64,000 nt of DNA, taken from NCBI GenBank assembly GCA_036250195.1, contig JAVHZZ010000008.1, positions 9,794,934-9,858,933 on the forward strand, read 5' to 3'. The DNA is from Mixophyes australis. Taxonomy: Eukaryota; Chordata; Amphibia; Anura; Limnodynastidae. This document shows, piece after piece, positions 37,205 to 48,619 of the stretch (its first letter is position 1; every line of letters begins with the position of its first letter). A model generated the notes under the pieces. It was not told the DNA's origin. It saw only the letters and a program-made list of their open reading frames with translations, and made no database searches. Both the position numbers and the translations under genes were made by a program.

Positions 37205-37680
37205 CAAACCGAGAGGGGGGGGGGGGTTCTGGTGCCTGGAAACTCCCCCTCCCAGCCTGGGGTACTGTATGGTTGAGGTGGCTGGACCCTGCCCCCGTTA
37301 CCAGCCACTTTGCAGCTTGTGTGCAGATCGTTTCTGTCTGCACTGTTCACAGCCATCTCTCCCCAACAAGTATTGAAAGCAGCAAGAACAGGTAGGAGAG
37401 AGCAGGACAGTCTGTCAACTGTTCTGACACACTCAGGACCTTGTCCTGATTGTAGGGACAGCTGGGAGGTATGTCCCGCTGCCCACGGCTCTGCTCGAAA
37501 AGGGAGAGCTGTGTGCCCCTAACAGTAGTGCACGCAGCATTGCCCATGTATATGATGGGGATAGGAAGAGTTGGAGAGCAGCCAAGCACTGTCTAAAATT
37601 ATAGCCACGCCCCCGAAGCATGCTAGCTACGCCCACTGGTGGTGTGGCATGGAAACCCCTCTCTACAAATCCATGTAATA
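37205..37680. repeat. dispersed repeat, longer copy
   Basis: It shares GGTGCCTGGAAACTCCC-type, TTGAGGTGGCTGGACCCT, CTAACAGTAGTGCA, GCAGCATTGCCCATGTATAT, GGGGATAGGAAGAGTTGGAG and CCAAGCACTGTCTAA blocks with 60489-60745. This copy has an extra ~170 bp in the middle. Open frames on both strands inside it are incidental. Family unknown. Confidence 0.8.
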
Positions 37681-37691
37681 TAGTATGTATG

Positions 37692-37868
37692 CATACCTAC
37701 CAACAGTCCCTATTTTTGCTGACCCAGAAATGGGTGTGGTCTTGCAATAATGTGGGTCTGATTTGGGCACATCGGACTGTGGATGAATCTAGGCGCTGCT
37801 GGGGTGAGCCATGCGAAGGGATTATTTGTATCCTGACTTTGCTTCTTAGAATGTTGACAGGTACACAT
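37692..37868. mobile_element. possible MITE, CATACCTACCAACA ends
   Basis: Left GCATACCTACCAACAGTCCC is roughly mirrored by AATGTTGACAGGTACACATAC at the right. The ends resemble those of 56043-56305. Non-coding interior. Boundaries uncertain. Confidence 0.5.
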
Positions 37869-37879
37869 ACAACATAACA

Positions 37880-38655
37880 AAACTATATTTAAAATTTGTC
37901 CTAGCAGCTGTTTCGCCACAACACAGTTAATCTGCCCGAACCCTGTTATACATTTGAATATTTGTTTAAGAAATTAATCTGGTTAATACAGCCAAACCCT
38001 TAGTGTCAGCTGGTTTACTGCTAACAAATGCCCCCCCCCCCCATGATGAAATCATCCAAGTCCGCAGACAATAGACCCCCCAGGCCGTCGCTGTAATTGC
38101 TCTGTGTATTGTCTGCACATACAGTATTCTCTTCACAGAACATTGAACCAGACACAGCCTTTGTTATACAAGACATCAATCCTTATTACTGGTACTGTGA
38201 AAACATTATTCCAGGGTGTTGTATAGAGCTGTTGTTCTGTATCTGTATACAGTCCTGATACCAACCAGGTGTTAATCTGCTGTAAAAATTAAGGGTCTTT
38301 AAATAAGCCGTTTGCGGTAATATTCACAAAGGATATCTTCTCTGTCAATTTAGTGGTTTTAAAGGAAACAATTTAAAAGAAACAAATTATTTTAAAACTT
38401 AATTTGTAAATATACATTTCACATGGAAAAAAGTTTGAGTAAAAATGTTAATTTCACTGTAGTTTTATGGCAATAAAATCAATTCACTAATAGGAAGGCT
38501 TGAATCCTTTTGGGGTCATTTATAATGCTTTCCATTTTCCTTGTTTCATTGGGGTGTAATTAAGAGAGTGGTACACTATAAATGAGTGTAAATCACTATA
38601 GTTTAATTTGATGTATTCTGTTACAATGTGTGGATGATTTTTGCACTTGAGTGTA
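37880..38655. other. no gene seen
   Basis: No exon, RNA gene or complete transposon recognised. Confidence 0.4.
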
Positions 38656-38661
38656 TTACAT

Positions 38662-38769
38662 TTAAGCAGTAAGCTCCAACTGGGCAGGGACTGGTGTGAG
38701 TGAGTTCTCTGTACAGCGCTGCAGAATTAGTGGCGTTATATAACTAAATGGTGATGATGATGATGATTT
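38662..38769 (+). repeat. V-SINE-like SINE 3' tail
   Basis: AGCAGTAAGCTCCAACTGGG, TGTACAGCGCTGCAGAATTA and TGATGATGATGATGAT follow the tail of the SINE at 1275-1633. Head and core absent. Confidence 0.75.
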
Positions 38770-38973
38770 ATGCGGTATGCAATGTCTGAGTGTCATATTA
38801 AAAGTCTTTTTTTTATATCTTAAAAAAATAAAGTACATTATATATTTCAATAAAAAATAAGCTTGAAATAGCAATATGCCAGACCCCAGACCCCGTCCTC
38901 CGTCCTCCAGAACATTTGGAACAGCTGAGAACTTGCTGCATGCGCAGACGTTGGAGGAGTCAGACAGGAGGGG

Positions 38974-39273
38974 TTAGGAATAGACAATAGGAATGCAACA
39001 TGAGTGTTTAGTGATAGCCAATAGGAATGTAACAGTAGGAATTATGAATAGCCAATAGGAATACAACAGAAGGAGTAATGAATAGCCAATAGGAATACAA
39101 CAGGAGGGGTTAGGAATAGCCAATAGGAATGCAACATGAGTGTTTAGTGATAGCCAATAGGAATGTAACAGTAGGAGTTATGAATAGCCAATAGGAATAC
39201 AACAGGAGGGGTCAGGAATAGCCAGTAAGAATGCAACATGAGTGTTTAGTTATAGCCAATAGGAATGTAACAG
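38974..39273. repeat. ~34-bp minisatellite of CCAAT boxes, ~9 units
   Basis: The unit is GAATAGCCAATAGGAATACA followed by ACAGGAGGGGTTAG, with 33-35-bp variants. Two subtypes alternate (CAACATGAGTGTTTAGT and TAACAGTAGGA-TTAT), hinting at a higher-order unit of several monomers. Nearly all carry ATAGCCAATAGG, a CCAAT motif in one orientation. It is not homologous by eye to the 32-bp array at 29124-29512 outside the CCAAT core. Confidence 0.9.
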
Positions 39274-39279
39274 GACAAG

Positions 39280-39700
39280 GGAAAGGGGATGGTCTTGATT
39301 TGCTAGAGACAGTATGATGTGGATCTGCAAATTTCCCACCCAATGAGTCTGTGAAAAATTAAAGGGAAGATAGGATCCACCTCTCCCTGAATTTCCATGA
39401 GACTTCCTGAAATTCCTAATAGGTCTCTCGGACTCCCAGGATGCGGGAGGGCAGGCATTCTCTTATGAACTGAACGGTAGTGGGTTTTTGTGTAAGGCAA
39501 TTTAATGCTCTTGTTGGTGATCAAGATTCTAAAATGGCAATAAACTAAAATGTAGAATGAAAAATGAAACAAAAACTAGCAGCATGGAATCAATGCATTC
39601 AGGAGGGGCCTCATTCACCAGACTGCGTCTCAATTTGCTCATGTGGGCCTACATTTTCTCCAAGGTGCATTGGTTTATGGAGCAAGGTGGCTGTGTTTGT
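39280..39700. other. no gene seen
   Basis: No coding exon or known repeat recognised. Confidence 0.35.
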
Positions 39701-39707
39701 GGGATGT

Positions 39708-39825
39708 AGTCGAAATGTCAACACCATAATGTCGACAGTCATTAATGTCGACACAGTTAAAATGTCGACATGTAGAATGTGGACAGGATTGTAAAGTAGA
39801 CATTCAAAATGTCAACATAAATAAA
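39708..39825. repeat. degenerate repeat of an AATGTCGACA motif
   Basis: About eight copies of AATGTCGACA or decayed forms (AATGTCAACA, AATGTGGACA, AAGTAGACAT) occur at 15-20-base spacing. Three retain the GTCGAC palindrome. The variants fit CpG decay of an ancestral short tandem repeat. Confidence 0.65.
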
Positions 39826-39959
39826 GAGATTGTTGTGATTCCCCAAGTGACAGCATGCTGGCAGCCGTGGTTATGCTGGTGCTTGTTGTACTACAATTGC
39901 CAGCATTCCAAATGCTTAATGGCAGTCTGGGCATGCTTGAACCTGTAGTCCTTGCCGTA

Positions 39960-41445
39960 CTATGACATAGGGATACCAGTGTACCTAGTTCCTCTACTTC
40001 AAACTTGGTGTAGAGGGAGCACAGTTATTTCCACTCTGTGGACAGACTTAGTTTTGGTGATGGGGAATCGTCCTATATGTTTAATGGGGTGCCTTTTGCA
40101 CCATCCACTTTAATTTCAACGACAAAGTGAATTTCTGAGCACATTCTGTCTAATGTAAAATAAATAAATAAAATAAAACTTTAATGGAAGTAATGACTCT
40201 AAAGTGAAGGTTGGAGTTGTGATGTGAGGATTATACAGTCGCTGCTTCAGATTTTTCCACCTCTCTTCACACCTAGGAGCACTTTTAGTTTGCGGAGATG
40301 GCTCCTCGAGTGCAGAGAGTAGGCGGACACCAATGAGTGCTGGAAAGACAATCTAGACAAAGATGTTTTCCACTACGCATCCAATTTGCTTCATTAGTGA
40401 GGCCCATTGTGTTTCCAGGACCGTCCTATACTGACAATACAGTACTTGTCGATACATTGTAAACTTTGTTCAGAGTTTCCTCACAGACGCGGGTACACGT
40501 GTCTTCTTAAATTGGTGAAAAGCAAACAGTAGAGTATTTGTTATATATTATTCTATTTTCATTTCTTTTTTAACAGATAACAGTTTTTCCAAGTCTGTGT
40601 TATTTGTAAAAATGAAAGCTGAAAAATCCTCCTTAAGAAATGAAGCAACAGGATTGGAATACGATATAAACATTTTATGAAGTCTTGAAACAGCGATTTA
40701 TGGTACAAACCGAGAACGTCGGTTGCTGATCACTTTTGCTTCACAGTATGTTATTTTTTTAAATAGTTTTAAACAGGAGAAACTGGAAGATCACGATCCC
40801 AAATCTACTGGGACAAAATCATGGGACAACACCCCCTCTTTATAGTTTGCCAACATTACTAATTGCAAAATTGGAACATTTAGAGTTGATTCTTTATATT
40901 ATTGTTGATTCTTTTTATCTATTATTGTATTATTATTGTTGATTCTTTTTATTATAGACTATTAGCAGATAAGTTGCTGTACACAAATTCAACGGTGTTC
41001 CATTCACACAAAGACTTACCGTCATCTCTTAATCAGCACTGCTCAGAGGTTTGTAGTGAATGAGGTAGCTGATTGGACAGGAGCTCCAGCCAATCCGATA
41101 TGATGCAGCATTCAGACTCCTCCCATCTACAGCATTATGAATGGACGGCTGCGACCCTCCACCTTCACACTGTCTTCTCTGCATACTTTAAAGCATCGGG
41201 GGCTGATGCTGGTGAAAAGGAAACTAAATTGCTACGCAATTTCCTACAAAGTGGACAACCCCTTTAAATATTTCCACTGTGGAATGGTACGGGCGATTAA
41301 TATCGTTCGTACTTATAAGAGGAAACAAATCTGTTTTTTCCCCCCAAAATTCAATACAGCGGGAGTGCCCATAGGTAGGGCTGTTTTTTGGAGTTAAAGC
41401 TATGCCCTATGTGAGTGAATATATCCAAAATTAGTAATTTTGCCC
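39960..41445. other. no gene seen
   Basis: No exon recognised. Around 41060-41270 CCAATCC and CAACCCCTTTAAATAT suggest pieces of a MITE, without defined ends. Confidence 0.35.
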
Positions 41446-41451
41446 TCCAAA

Positions 41452-41604
41452 CAGAGCCGTCACTTAAAGTTTTAGCACCTAGGATGAGAAGGAAAACTGC
41501 CGCCCCCCTTGCCCTCAATTTTAACCCAATTGACCTAAAATATTCATAAACTGCACCACCCCTTCAGTGATGCACCCAATCTCACAGCCCTAATTACGAC
41601 CCTG
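41452..41604. mobile_element. hAT-like MITE, older copy
   Basis: Homologous to the element at 14563-14728: CAGAGCCGTCACTTAAAG at the left, TGCCGCCCCCCTTGCCCTC inside, ATTACGACCCTG at the right. Flanking octamers CCTCCAAA and CTTCCACG match at 5 of 8 positions, as expected for a decayed target-site duplication. Confidence 0.7.
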
Positions 41605-41609
41605 CTTCC

Positions 41610-44600
41610 ACGTACCTCTGCTGATAACTCCAATGGGGTTGTTGGTCTGGAAAAATAGGTGGTTGGTAAAATTAGCCTAAAACCATGTCTATTCGCCCAC
41701 TGAAAAGCGTTACCTTAGACATATGCCTAGTTTGTCTCTATGGTTTATACTGTGTCTCAACTCACAGAACACTAACTGACCTCCGTCACAGCCACAGATA
41801 GAGCAGAGGAACGTTGTATATATAGGGTGGAAAAAAAAAGAAAAGAAAAAACAAAAAATTGTATCTTGTCGCAACTTTTATACATAACCTATATAAATGG
41901 CTACTTTGTATTCCTCAGATGTGAGCACAGCAGTTATTGATCTCTGTGTACACAGTGTTTCTGGACGTCCTAACGACTCAGAGATCGGCCTCTACACTCA
42001 GCGCTTCTGCTGCTGACATGGACAGTGTGGGCTGATTTGTGTCCATCTCGTTACTTATGTATGATTTCCTAGTACATGCTGTTTGTTTGCTGAATGGCTT
42101 TTACCTACTGGCTGTAAATAAATAACGTTATTTTCATCAGAACACAGTGGAAACGGGTCCTGTGCCAGAGGGGATATATGTAGTATAGACAGACTGGGAG
42201 CTGTACATATTGTCATGTAACAGGGCATAAAATGCTGCTAGACTTATGTTTATAAGTGTAAGACAATAGGAACGCATCTGTTAAAAAATAGGAATTAATG
42301 CCATAGGCTTGTTTCTAGGGTTGTGAATGATGTCATATTCTTGTTCCCAAAGTAATGCCATCATTTGCTTGTACCAATGCACATGATGTCACAGATTTAT
42401 AAAATTAATTAAAAAAAGAGGCATGTTACACCTCTTGATCTACAGACCCAGGGGGTTGGGGGGTAGATCCACTCTGTAAGCCCTCCATACTGGATGGACT
42501 AACAATGGTGGGCCCCCCTCACCGCCAGCCAGACCCCATTAGGGGTTGTTTGGGCTGCTCCAGCGGTAGTGTCATTACATAACCTTCTTGGTGGCTAGTA
42601 TACAAAACAAACCCATTCCTGGTGGCTTCCTATTGGTTATTATACGATAAAACACCAATCTCTGTTGATTAGAGATCAATACAGACAAAGTTCTCAGCTG
42701 GATAATATAGAATACACTCTGGTGCTACAGAAAACTGTGGTGTCTTAAAACTCAACAGCAATAATAATAATAATAATAATAATACAGGTTAACGTCATGG
42801 TGACTAGAGTACAATGCAGATCATATTCTCTGGTGGGTAGTGGACAATAAAGACCACATTCTATAGCTGCTAATGTACAATACTGCCAGCTACGTCAGCA
42901 TGGTGAAGAGCCTATTCTTTGTTGGTTAATGTGCAATACAGACTTCCCATATTTGCTAACAGTCCAGTTTTTCATGGAACAGTCCCATGGCAGACAAGTT
43001 GAATGCAATCTTATAAATTGTGGGAGTGGATACCTCAGGATGAACTCCTTGGTCAATTGTTTCCTGTGGGTTTTTTGTTAAAAATGCTATGAGGTACGTT
43101 GTTTCAGGTGGTTTATGTACAATACAGATCCCATTTTATGGTGGCTAATGCACAATCATGACCCCCATGCTGGTGGCTACAAATTCAATACTCTGGTGTC
43201 TAGTGTACAATATTGACCCCTTGTGAGATAGTATTTGTGCCAGTGGTAGAAGTATAAATTTAGAAGCGGCAGTATGGAAAATGTAAATGAATGGAATAGT
43301 TTTACAATGAAGGCAGTAGGAGACGTGGCGGTATGACATAACATCGTATACCAGCCCACTTCCACCACTAATTGGCGCGTCAAGGCATAAACAATACATA
43401 CGGGCTTTTGATGCTCTGATCGGGATTCTGGGTCAGCCCACGAAAAACCCACATCCTGGTACATACACAGTTCAAAGTGGGGAAACACGGGCATCTGAAA
43501 ACTGTTATGAAAGGCACTCGGCTCCCTAGAGCAATGGTTTTCAACCTTTGTTTAGCTGGGACCCAAAAGCTGAAGCATAATTCTTTTTATTCATATTCAT
43601 CTACTCACCCCAAATAGCAGTCAAAGGGTTAACACAGAGCAGCCCCAGTTATTCCCTAAGGGAGGCCTGTGAATTCGTTTAGAGCGCCAAGGACAGAGCT
43701 TATTAGTTTTAGCCTCAACATGAAAAGAGCTCTGCTCATAGGGAATAGTGCAGCCTGGCTGATCGTTCAGAACCAATACGATCATCAGACACTGTCAAAA
43801 ATGCTGTCTAACCACTAAGACGTTGTAAGTGCATTTCATGCAAGTTTTATCAAACATGCATTTGATCTATTGGCGGTTCCCTCCTTATGGCAGTAATCCT
43901 GCGGCCCCCAGCGGAACCTGCAATTTTTCATATCGACAATAGTGATGCCAAGTCTTAAATCGGTAAAGAGATTGTAATTGCAGTTTATACCTTTATCTTA
44001 TATTTGCACTTGATCTGTTGGAGCTTTTTTTTCCTTCTATCCAGCGCTCTCTGTATTATTTTAAACTCTAATTAAACTCTTGTGGGCGTGGATACTGGGT
44101 CCAAGTGAGCCCGGATTGGAGTACTGAAAGCATTTTAATATCACTACTTTGAAGATTCTGGAAAGATTCTCATTGAACCTACACTTTTCATTGAGTAGCA
44201 CATCGTATCTTGTTATGAGGAAATCCTTACATGTCCTGAACCATAGATATGATATACACGTGTCCCAAGCTCTTCTGCCAGGTTATGCGGTGTACCCAGG
44301 GGCCCCGAGAGGGGGTGGAGTTGGGGCCAGGGTCTACCTGGGGGCCCATGCCTGTCTGTGTAGTGAGAGGTGCCACCAATCCAGTGTGACCATACCCCTT
44401 TTAGCGGCTATGAAGGGGCCCCATGAAGGTGCTGTACCAGGACCCGAAATTTCTCTTGGCGGCCCTGAGTGTACCTACTTTATGTTCAAGTTATCCTGTT
44501 ATAATGTAACCTCTCTGTTGCCCCACTAAGGAACTTGAGTTTGGCTCAAACACATCAGGGTGTTTAATGTTTCATAAATAGCTTGTCTGTGTGTCACAAC

Positions 44601-45000
44601 TGGGCACTATGTCACTGTCAGGTCACATTGATAGCAGGTTGTCTAAATCCAGGTTGTGCACATGATGATCCCGATCCAACTGATACATTGAAGGAAAACA
44701 ATGACATTTAAAGTTTCTTGAAATTCTACAATAAAGTAACACCATCCGCCAGAGGGCTGCGCTGATTAACCCTTTCACAGCTTGTTATATGACACTTGCC
44801 AACATTAAATATCTTCCCAGGGCCACTTTGATCCAAATCCGTTGCCTCCAAGTGCCTCACACGCAATACTCTTACAGGGGACCTTGGCGTACTACAACCC
44901 CCAGCATGTCATGTTTCCTGAATTTGGTTATTGCATACTTTTTTTTATAGTTTTTGAATACTGCCCTTCAATAAATAGCAACTTATAACGTCCATCATAT
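41610..45000. other. intergenic, no gene seen
   Basis: No coding exon or RNA gene recognised in 3.4 kb. An (ATA)n microsatellite lies at 42761-42783. A GC-richer segment at 44280-44470 (GGGGCCCCGAGAGGGGGTGG) looks like repeat rather than promoter. ACTACAACCCCCAGCATGTC at 44891-44910 is another ZNF143-like motif. Confidence 0.4.
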
Positions 45001-45003
45001 TAT

Positions 45004-45072
45004 ATCATCACCATTTATTTATATAGCGCCGCCAATTCCGCAGCGCTGTACAGAGAATATTTGTCATTCACA
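45004..45072 (-). repeat. V-SINE-like SINE tail fragment
   Basis: ATCACCATTTATTTATATAG and CCGCAGCGCTGTACAGAGAA match the SINE 3' end. Only the last ~70 bp are present, just upstream of the ak4 promoter. Confidence 0.7.
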
Positions 45073-45329
45073 TAAGTTCAGATGGTAAGAGTGGCATTTC
45101 AATAAAATTATTATTGTAACGTTGGTCAGTATTGAAAACAGGGACAGTTGGCCACTTTGATATTGAGAAATGGCTTCAGCAAGAGAAGTGGTGATAACTT
45201 TCAGAGAGGTGTATTCCTTTGATTTGTCAGGACCGTATCTTCTTGTTGTCTAATCTTCGGCTGATTGACAGAATTGGAAACATCTCATATACTGACCCAA
45301 AATCTCTTTTAGCTACGGCTGTTCATGGA

Positions 45330-45540
45330 ATTATCCTCAAGAGGGCGCCAGAGAGTTGTAGTTCCCTGTCCCATAGGTATGTGTTTTGTTTCCTGACAAT
45401 AAGACTACATTTCCCAGCATGCTGAGCAGCTGGGCGTCTTTTGCCAGTACAGTCAATTGTCCAGCATTCTTTCCTGCTGATGTGTGAGGGAGCTGCCTCC
45501 GCTGGGCGTCGTAGCCCCACTCCCCCTCCTGTACCACAGA
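45330..45540 (+). promoter_or_regulatory. candidate ak4 promoter with ZNF143-like site
   Basis: ACTACATTTCCCAGCATGCT at 45404-45423 is a close match to the ZNF143/Staf promoter motif. A partial copy in the other direction, TTGTAGTTCCCTG, lies at 45357-45369. The interval is GC-richer than its flanks (TGGGCGTC, CCGCTGGGCGTCG, CCCCACTCCCCC) and has no TATA box. It lies directly upstream of the probable first exon. A similar motif occurs in repeats elsewhere in the window, so the site could be repeat-derived. Confidence 0.55.
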
Positions 45541-45660
45541 CACCTCTCTCCCTTAAAGGCTACCAGTCAGGATAAGGCTGCATGTGCAGGGGATATGTAA
45601 TGTAACCATTGCAGCTGGATATTACACGCTATATTGCAGAAATATTGAGGACCAAAGGAG
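45541..45660 (+). other. probable non-coding exon 1 of ak4
   Basis: The segment ends at a strong donor, CAAAGGAG|GTGAGTTGGG (45660|45661), and lies 580 bp upstream of the acceptor of the coding exon. It has no long open frame, consistent with a 5'-UTR exon; AK4 genes of other vertebrates also begin with untranslated exon sequence. The 5' boundary is a guess, since no transcript evidence is available. Confidence 0.5.
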
Positions 45661-46240
45661 GTGAGTTGGGACTTTGCAAATTGCAAACGATGATCTGATG
45701 ATGTCTAAGCTCAGTTCTTATCAGTGCACGTCAATCAAAGCAGTAAAGTGCAATTTTAAAGACTCATTAATAAGGTATTAACATAAACCCCTAGTAATGT
45801 TCTGTATTAATCAATGCCACTATTTGATTGCATTAGTTGCATTTTTGTTGCATTTACCTTGTCTACCTATATGCAGAACAGTAGTGATTAATCTTCATTG
45901 TCAGGCTGCAGATTTACTTTTAAATAAAGTTGTAATACACTACCAGACTTGTATCTTATTAAGTTATAATATAACTTGTTTTATATTATTCAATGCCAAA
46001 TAATTTTTAAACACAGTAGTTACAGAAACATTAGATACTTCTCTGCAGATTACAGTGCAGTGTCAAATAATATGTTTATGACATCCTGAACACTTATTGC
46101 AGTATTGCAGAATGCATTATTATCTGGAGTTGAGAGTAAGAAGGGTTAATTGCATTAAACTTTTCTCTGGCATCTTAAGAGGGGTTGGGACACTGAGAGA
46201 GGCTGTAACCGAATATTTCATCCTATTGGTTCTTTCGCAG

Positions 46241-46285
46241 ATCCCTGTAAGAGCTGGAGTTCCCAGACGTGTATACACTCCTCTG
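46241..46285 (+). other. 5' UTR part of ak4 coding exon
   Basis: The acceptor TTGGTTCTTTCGCAG|ATCCC (46240|46241) has a pyrimidine tract. The 45 bases to the ATG contain no in-frame start. The weaker alternative is transcription starting nearer and reading through this site. Confidence 0.65.
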
Positions 46286-46430
46286 ATGGCGTCCAAACTC
46301 CTGAGAGCTGTCATTCTGGGTCCTCCAGGCTCCGGCAAAGGAACAGTGTGCCAGAGAATTGCCAAAAACTTCGGGCTGCAGTATCTCTCAAGCGGTGACT
46401 TCTTGAGGCAAAACATCCGATCCAGCACTG
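46286..46430 (+). CDS. ak4: adenylate kinase 4, first coding exon (partial)
   Basis: AK4 is a nucleoside-monophosphate kinase family protein of the mitochondrial matrix, involved in adenine nucleotide balance and the stress response. The exon encodes 48 residues, starting [20 protein letters not shown], almost identical to the vertebrate AK4 start. The P-loop GPPGSGKGT is at residues 12-20. [10 protein letters not shown] and the NMP-binding segment [15 protein letters not shown] follow. The donor TG|GTAAGATAAT interrupts codon 49 in phase 1, as expected for the family. AK4, not AK3, is indicated by [15 protein letters not shown] and VCQRIA. Residue 38 is Asp in SSGDFL, as in active AK3-type kinases, where human AK4 has His. 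No further ak4 exon was recognised, so the rest lies beyond the window. The ATG is the first in frame after the acceptor. Confidence 0.93.
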
Positions 46431-46527
46431 GTAAGATAATCTTTGTCACAGATTTAATCACCCAGGGAAACGTCTCTGCCCTTGATACTTTGACTCTACT
46501 TCTGGTATAAGACATGTTTTCAAGGAT
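46431..46527 (+). other. start of ak4 intron (continues past 64000)
   Basis: From the donor at 46431 the sequence to the window end is intronic for ak4 as far as I can see, at least 17.5 kb. It contains transposons and tandem repeats but no recognised exon for the next AK4 segment (the conserved NMP-binding helix and the LLDGFPRT motif). Confidence 0.7.
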
Positions 46528-46842
46528 TAAGTGCCACTAATTTGTTATTATTATCTTGCCAATCATATTACGCAGCGCTGTATGTAATAATTGATTCACT
46601 GGACCAGTGGAGCTTAAAGTCTATATTCCCTTACACACACACTAGGGTGCCTTTTGTCAGAAGCCAATTGACCTGCCAGTATGTTTTCGGAGTTTTGGAG
46701 GATATCGGAGCACCTAGAGGAGATTCACACAAACATGGGGAGAACATGCAAACTCCACACAGATAGGGCCCTGGTTGGAATCAAACTCATGACCCCAGCG
46801 CTGAGAGACAGCAATGCTAACCACTGTGCACAAATGCTACCC
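46528..46842 (-). mobile_element. diverged V-SINE-like SINE
   Basis: On the minus strand GTGGTTAGCATTGCTGTCTC, TGTGGAGTTTGCATGTTCTC and a decayed tail with ACAGCGCTGCGTAA occur in SINE order. More mutated than the copies at 1275 and 19358. It lies just inside the ak4 intron. Confidence 0.78.
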
Positions 46843-46849
46843 CACTTGT

Positions 46850-47695
46850 TAGTACCATTTTAATTTTGTACAGGAATTTAATGCTTGTCTCTTTTATGAC
46901 CCCCCCCCCCCCCAATAGGAAGTTGTTTAATCAGTCAAGTTCTGAGCAACTTTTAATTTGAACTAGCTAAATAATACTATAATATGCTCTCCTTTTTCCT
47001 TGAGTTCTTATATAGAAAATATTGTTTTATGCAGCATTTTAAACAGAAATAGTTTCCTTTTTCAATCAACCATTCACTGTCATTCATGCTGCCCTTAGAC
47101 TAAGTTGCTTTTTCAAGGTCAGAATGAACCAAATCTCAGTTCTCAAAATGTTTTTTTTGTTACCGGTTTAATCACAGAGCCACTTCTCCTGTCTACACCT
47201 GTTGTGCACAATGTAGCAGAACTGATACAACAAGGATTCTTTATGAATAATGTTGAGGATTGTACAGGATCGGTTCACTATTCATGGAACCTAGATCAGG
47301 GCATTTGCTATATATCCCATAAGTAGGATTCACAGCTGGAGTGGAACTTTGTAGCTATCCAATGTTGGTAATATTGTAGGCTACTCTACATTTCTTTCTC
47401 AGCCGCGTAATGGTAGCACTGTGAATATTTAAAGACTTTTCCTTTTTAAGTATTAATCTCTTCTTTTATAGCAGACTGGTGTGAGGCAGTGGTTGCATAA
47501 TGCAGCGAGTGTTGTTGTATATTTCTAGGCAAGGTGACGGATTTGGCCTTACAGAAACTCTGTCTTCACTTTTCATACAGCTTTTTCATAATGTTGACCT
47601 GAAAAAGGGGGCGTGAATCCCCCATGTGGTAACGATACATACAAATGAAAGTGAGAATTCCTCTTTTCTTATTGCCCAGGCTTAAACTGAACTGA
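46850..47695. other. intronic, nothing seen
   Basis: AT-rich with a C-homopolymer near 46901-46914. No exon or known repeat. Confidence 0.4.
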
Positions 47696-47699
47696 ATGT

Positions 47700-48618
47700 G
47701 GAAGTAGTGGACAAAAAATGAAAACATCTGAGTAAATCAGGGACACCAAGCATGTTGGAAGCAAGGGCATAGGGGGGTTTGTGCGCTAATTAGGCAGATG
47801 ACATCCAAGCATGCTCAGGGGCATGTATAAAAATACTGGACTGCTCTGGTTGCCTCTAATTATTACTAGGATTGCTGCAAGAGAACTTAGTGATTTTGAA
47901 AGAGGGGTGATTTTTGGGGCGCGTTTGGTACTTCAGTGACCAAGACAGCTCAAGGTGATGTTTCTTGAGCAACGGTGTCCAAGGTAATATTAGCATTGAA
48001 CTCCCTGGTAAAAACATCATCCGCAACGGTCAACAGTCGTGAGGAACGAATTTTCTAGGGTGATGATTGCTCTGCATTAAACTCGACAAAACCAGCGAGT
48101 AACTGCAGATCAATTTATTGTAAATTTCAACCTGTTGCACTCTGCAGAGCAGGATATCGGGTTGCAATGCATAAACCGCTCATCACACCTGACAATGCAC
48201 GTTAGCGAGCTCGGTGGTGCAAACAGCAGAGACAATAGACCACCGAGCTGTGGAAGAAGGTAATATGGTCAGAGGAATCATCCTTCACAGTGTTCTTAAC
48301 AAACGGGTGAGCGCACATGTGGTGCCAACCTAAAAAACTCTAGAGCCCTGAGTGCTTGTCTGCAATGTTGTAGGTGCATTTTCCGTACTAGGTTTGGGAA
48401 GACAAGGACAATGGTAATCGTTACATAATCATTCTGAGTGATCGTGTTTCCTGACATGAGGGTTGACTTTCTTGTGGAATAATGGTTCTCCCACCCTACT
48501 GCACAATTCCAGATATTGGTAGACTCAATGCCATGGGACATACTGGTCGCACTGGTCAAACGCCCTATTAAGTGACTTTATATTGGCATTTCCATTTTTT
48601 TGTCCTCCATCTGTATGA
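47700..48618 (+). pseudogene. decayed Tc1-like transposon
   Basis: The ends carry AGTAGTGGACAAAAAATGAAAA at the left and CATTTTTTTGTCCTCCAT at the right, the typical Tc1 inverted termini. Between them the plus strand retains broken transposase: ELSDFERGVIFGARL at 47883, then HKPLITPDNAR near 48172, RWCKQQRQ, TTELWKKVIWSEESSFTV (about 48243-48292) and SPECL. The WSEESS motif replaces the usual WSDES around the second catalytic Asp. Multiple stops and frameshifts make it inactive. Length (~920 bp) is shorter than intact Tc1 elements, indicating deletions. Confidence 0.85.
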
Positions 48619-48619
48619 T

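Noticed and set aside
46097..46510. 137-codon reading of the ak4 region as a single-exon gene
   Set aside because: The strong acceptor at 46240 and donor at 46430 show that the residues before and after the exon are intronic.
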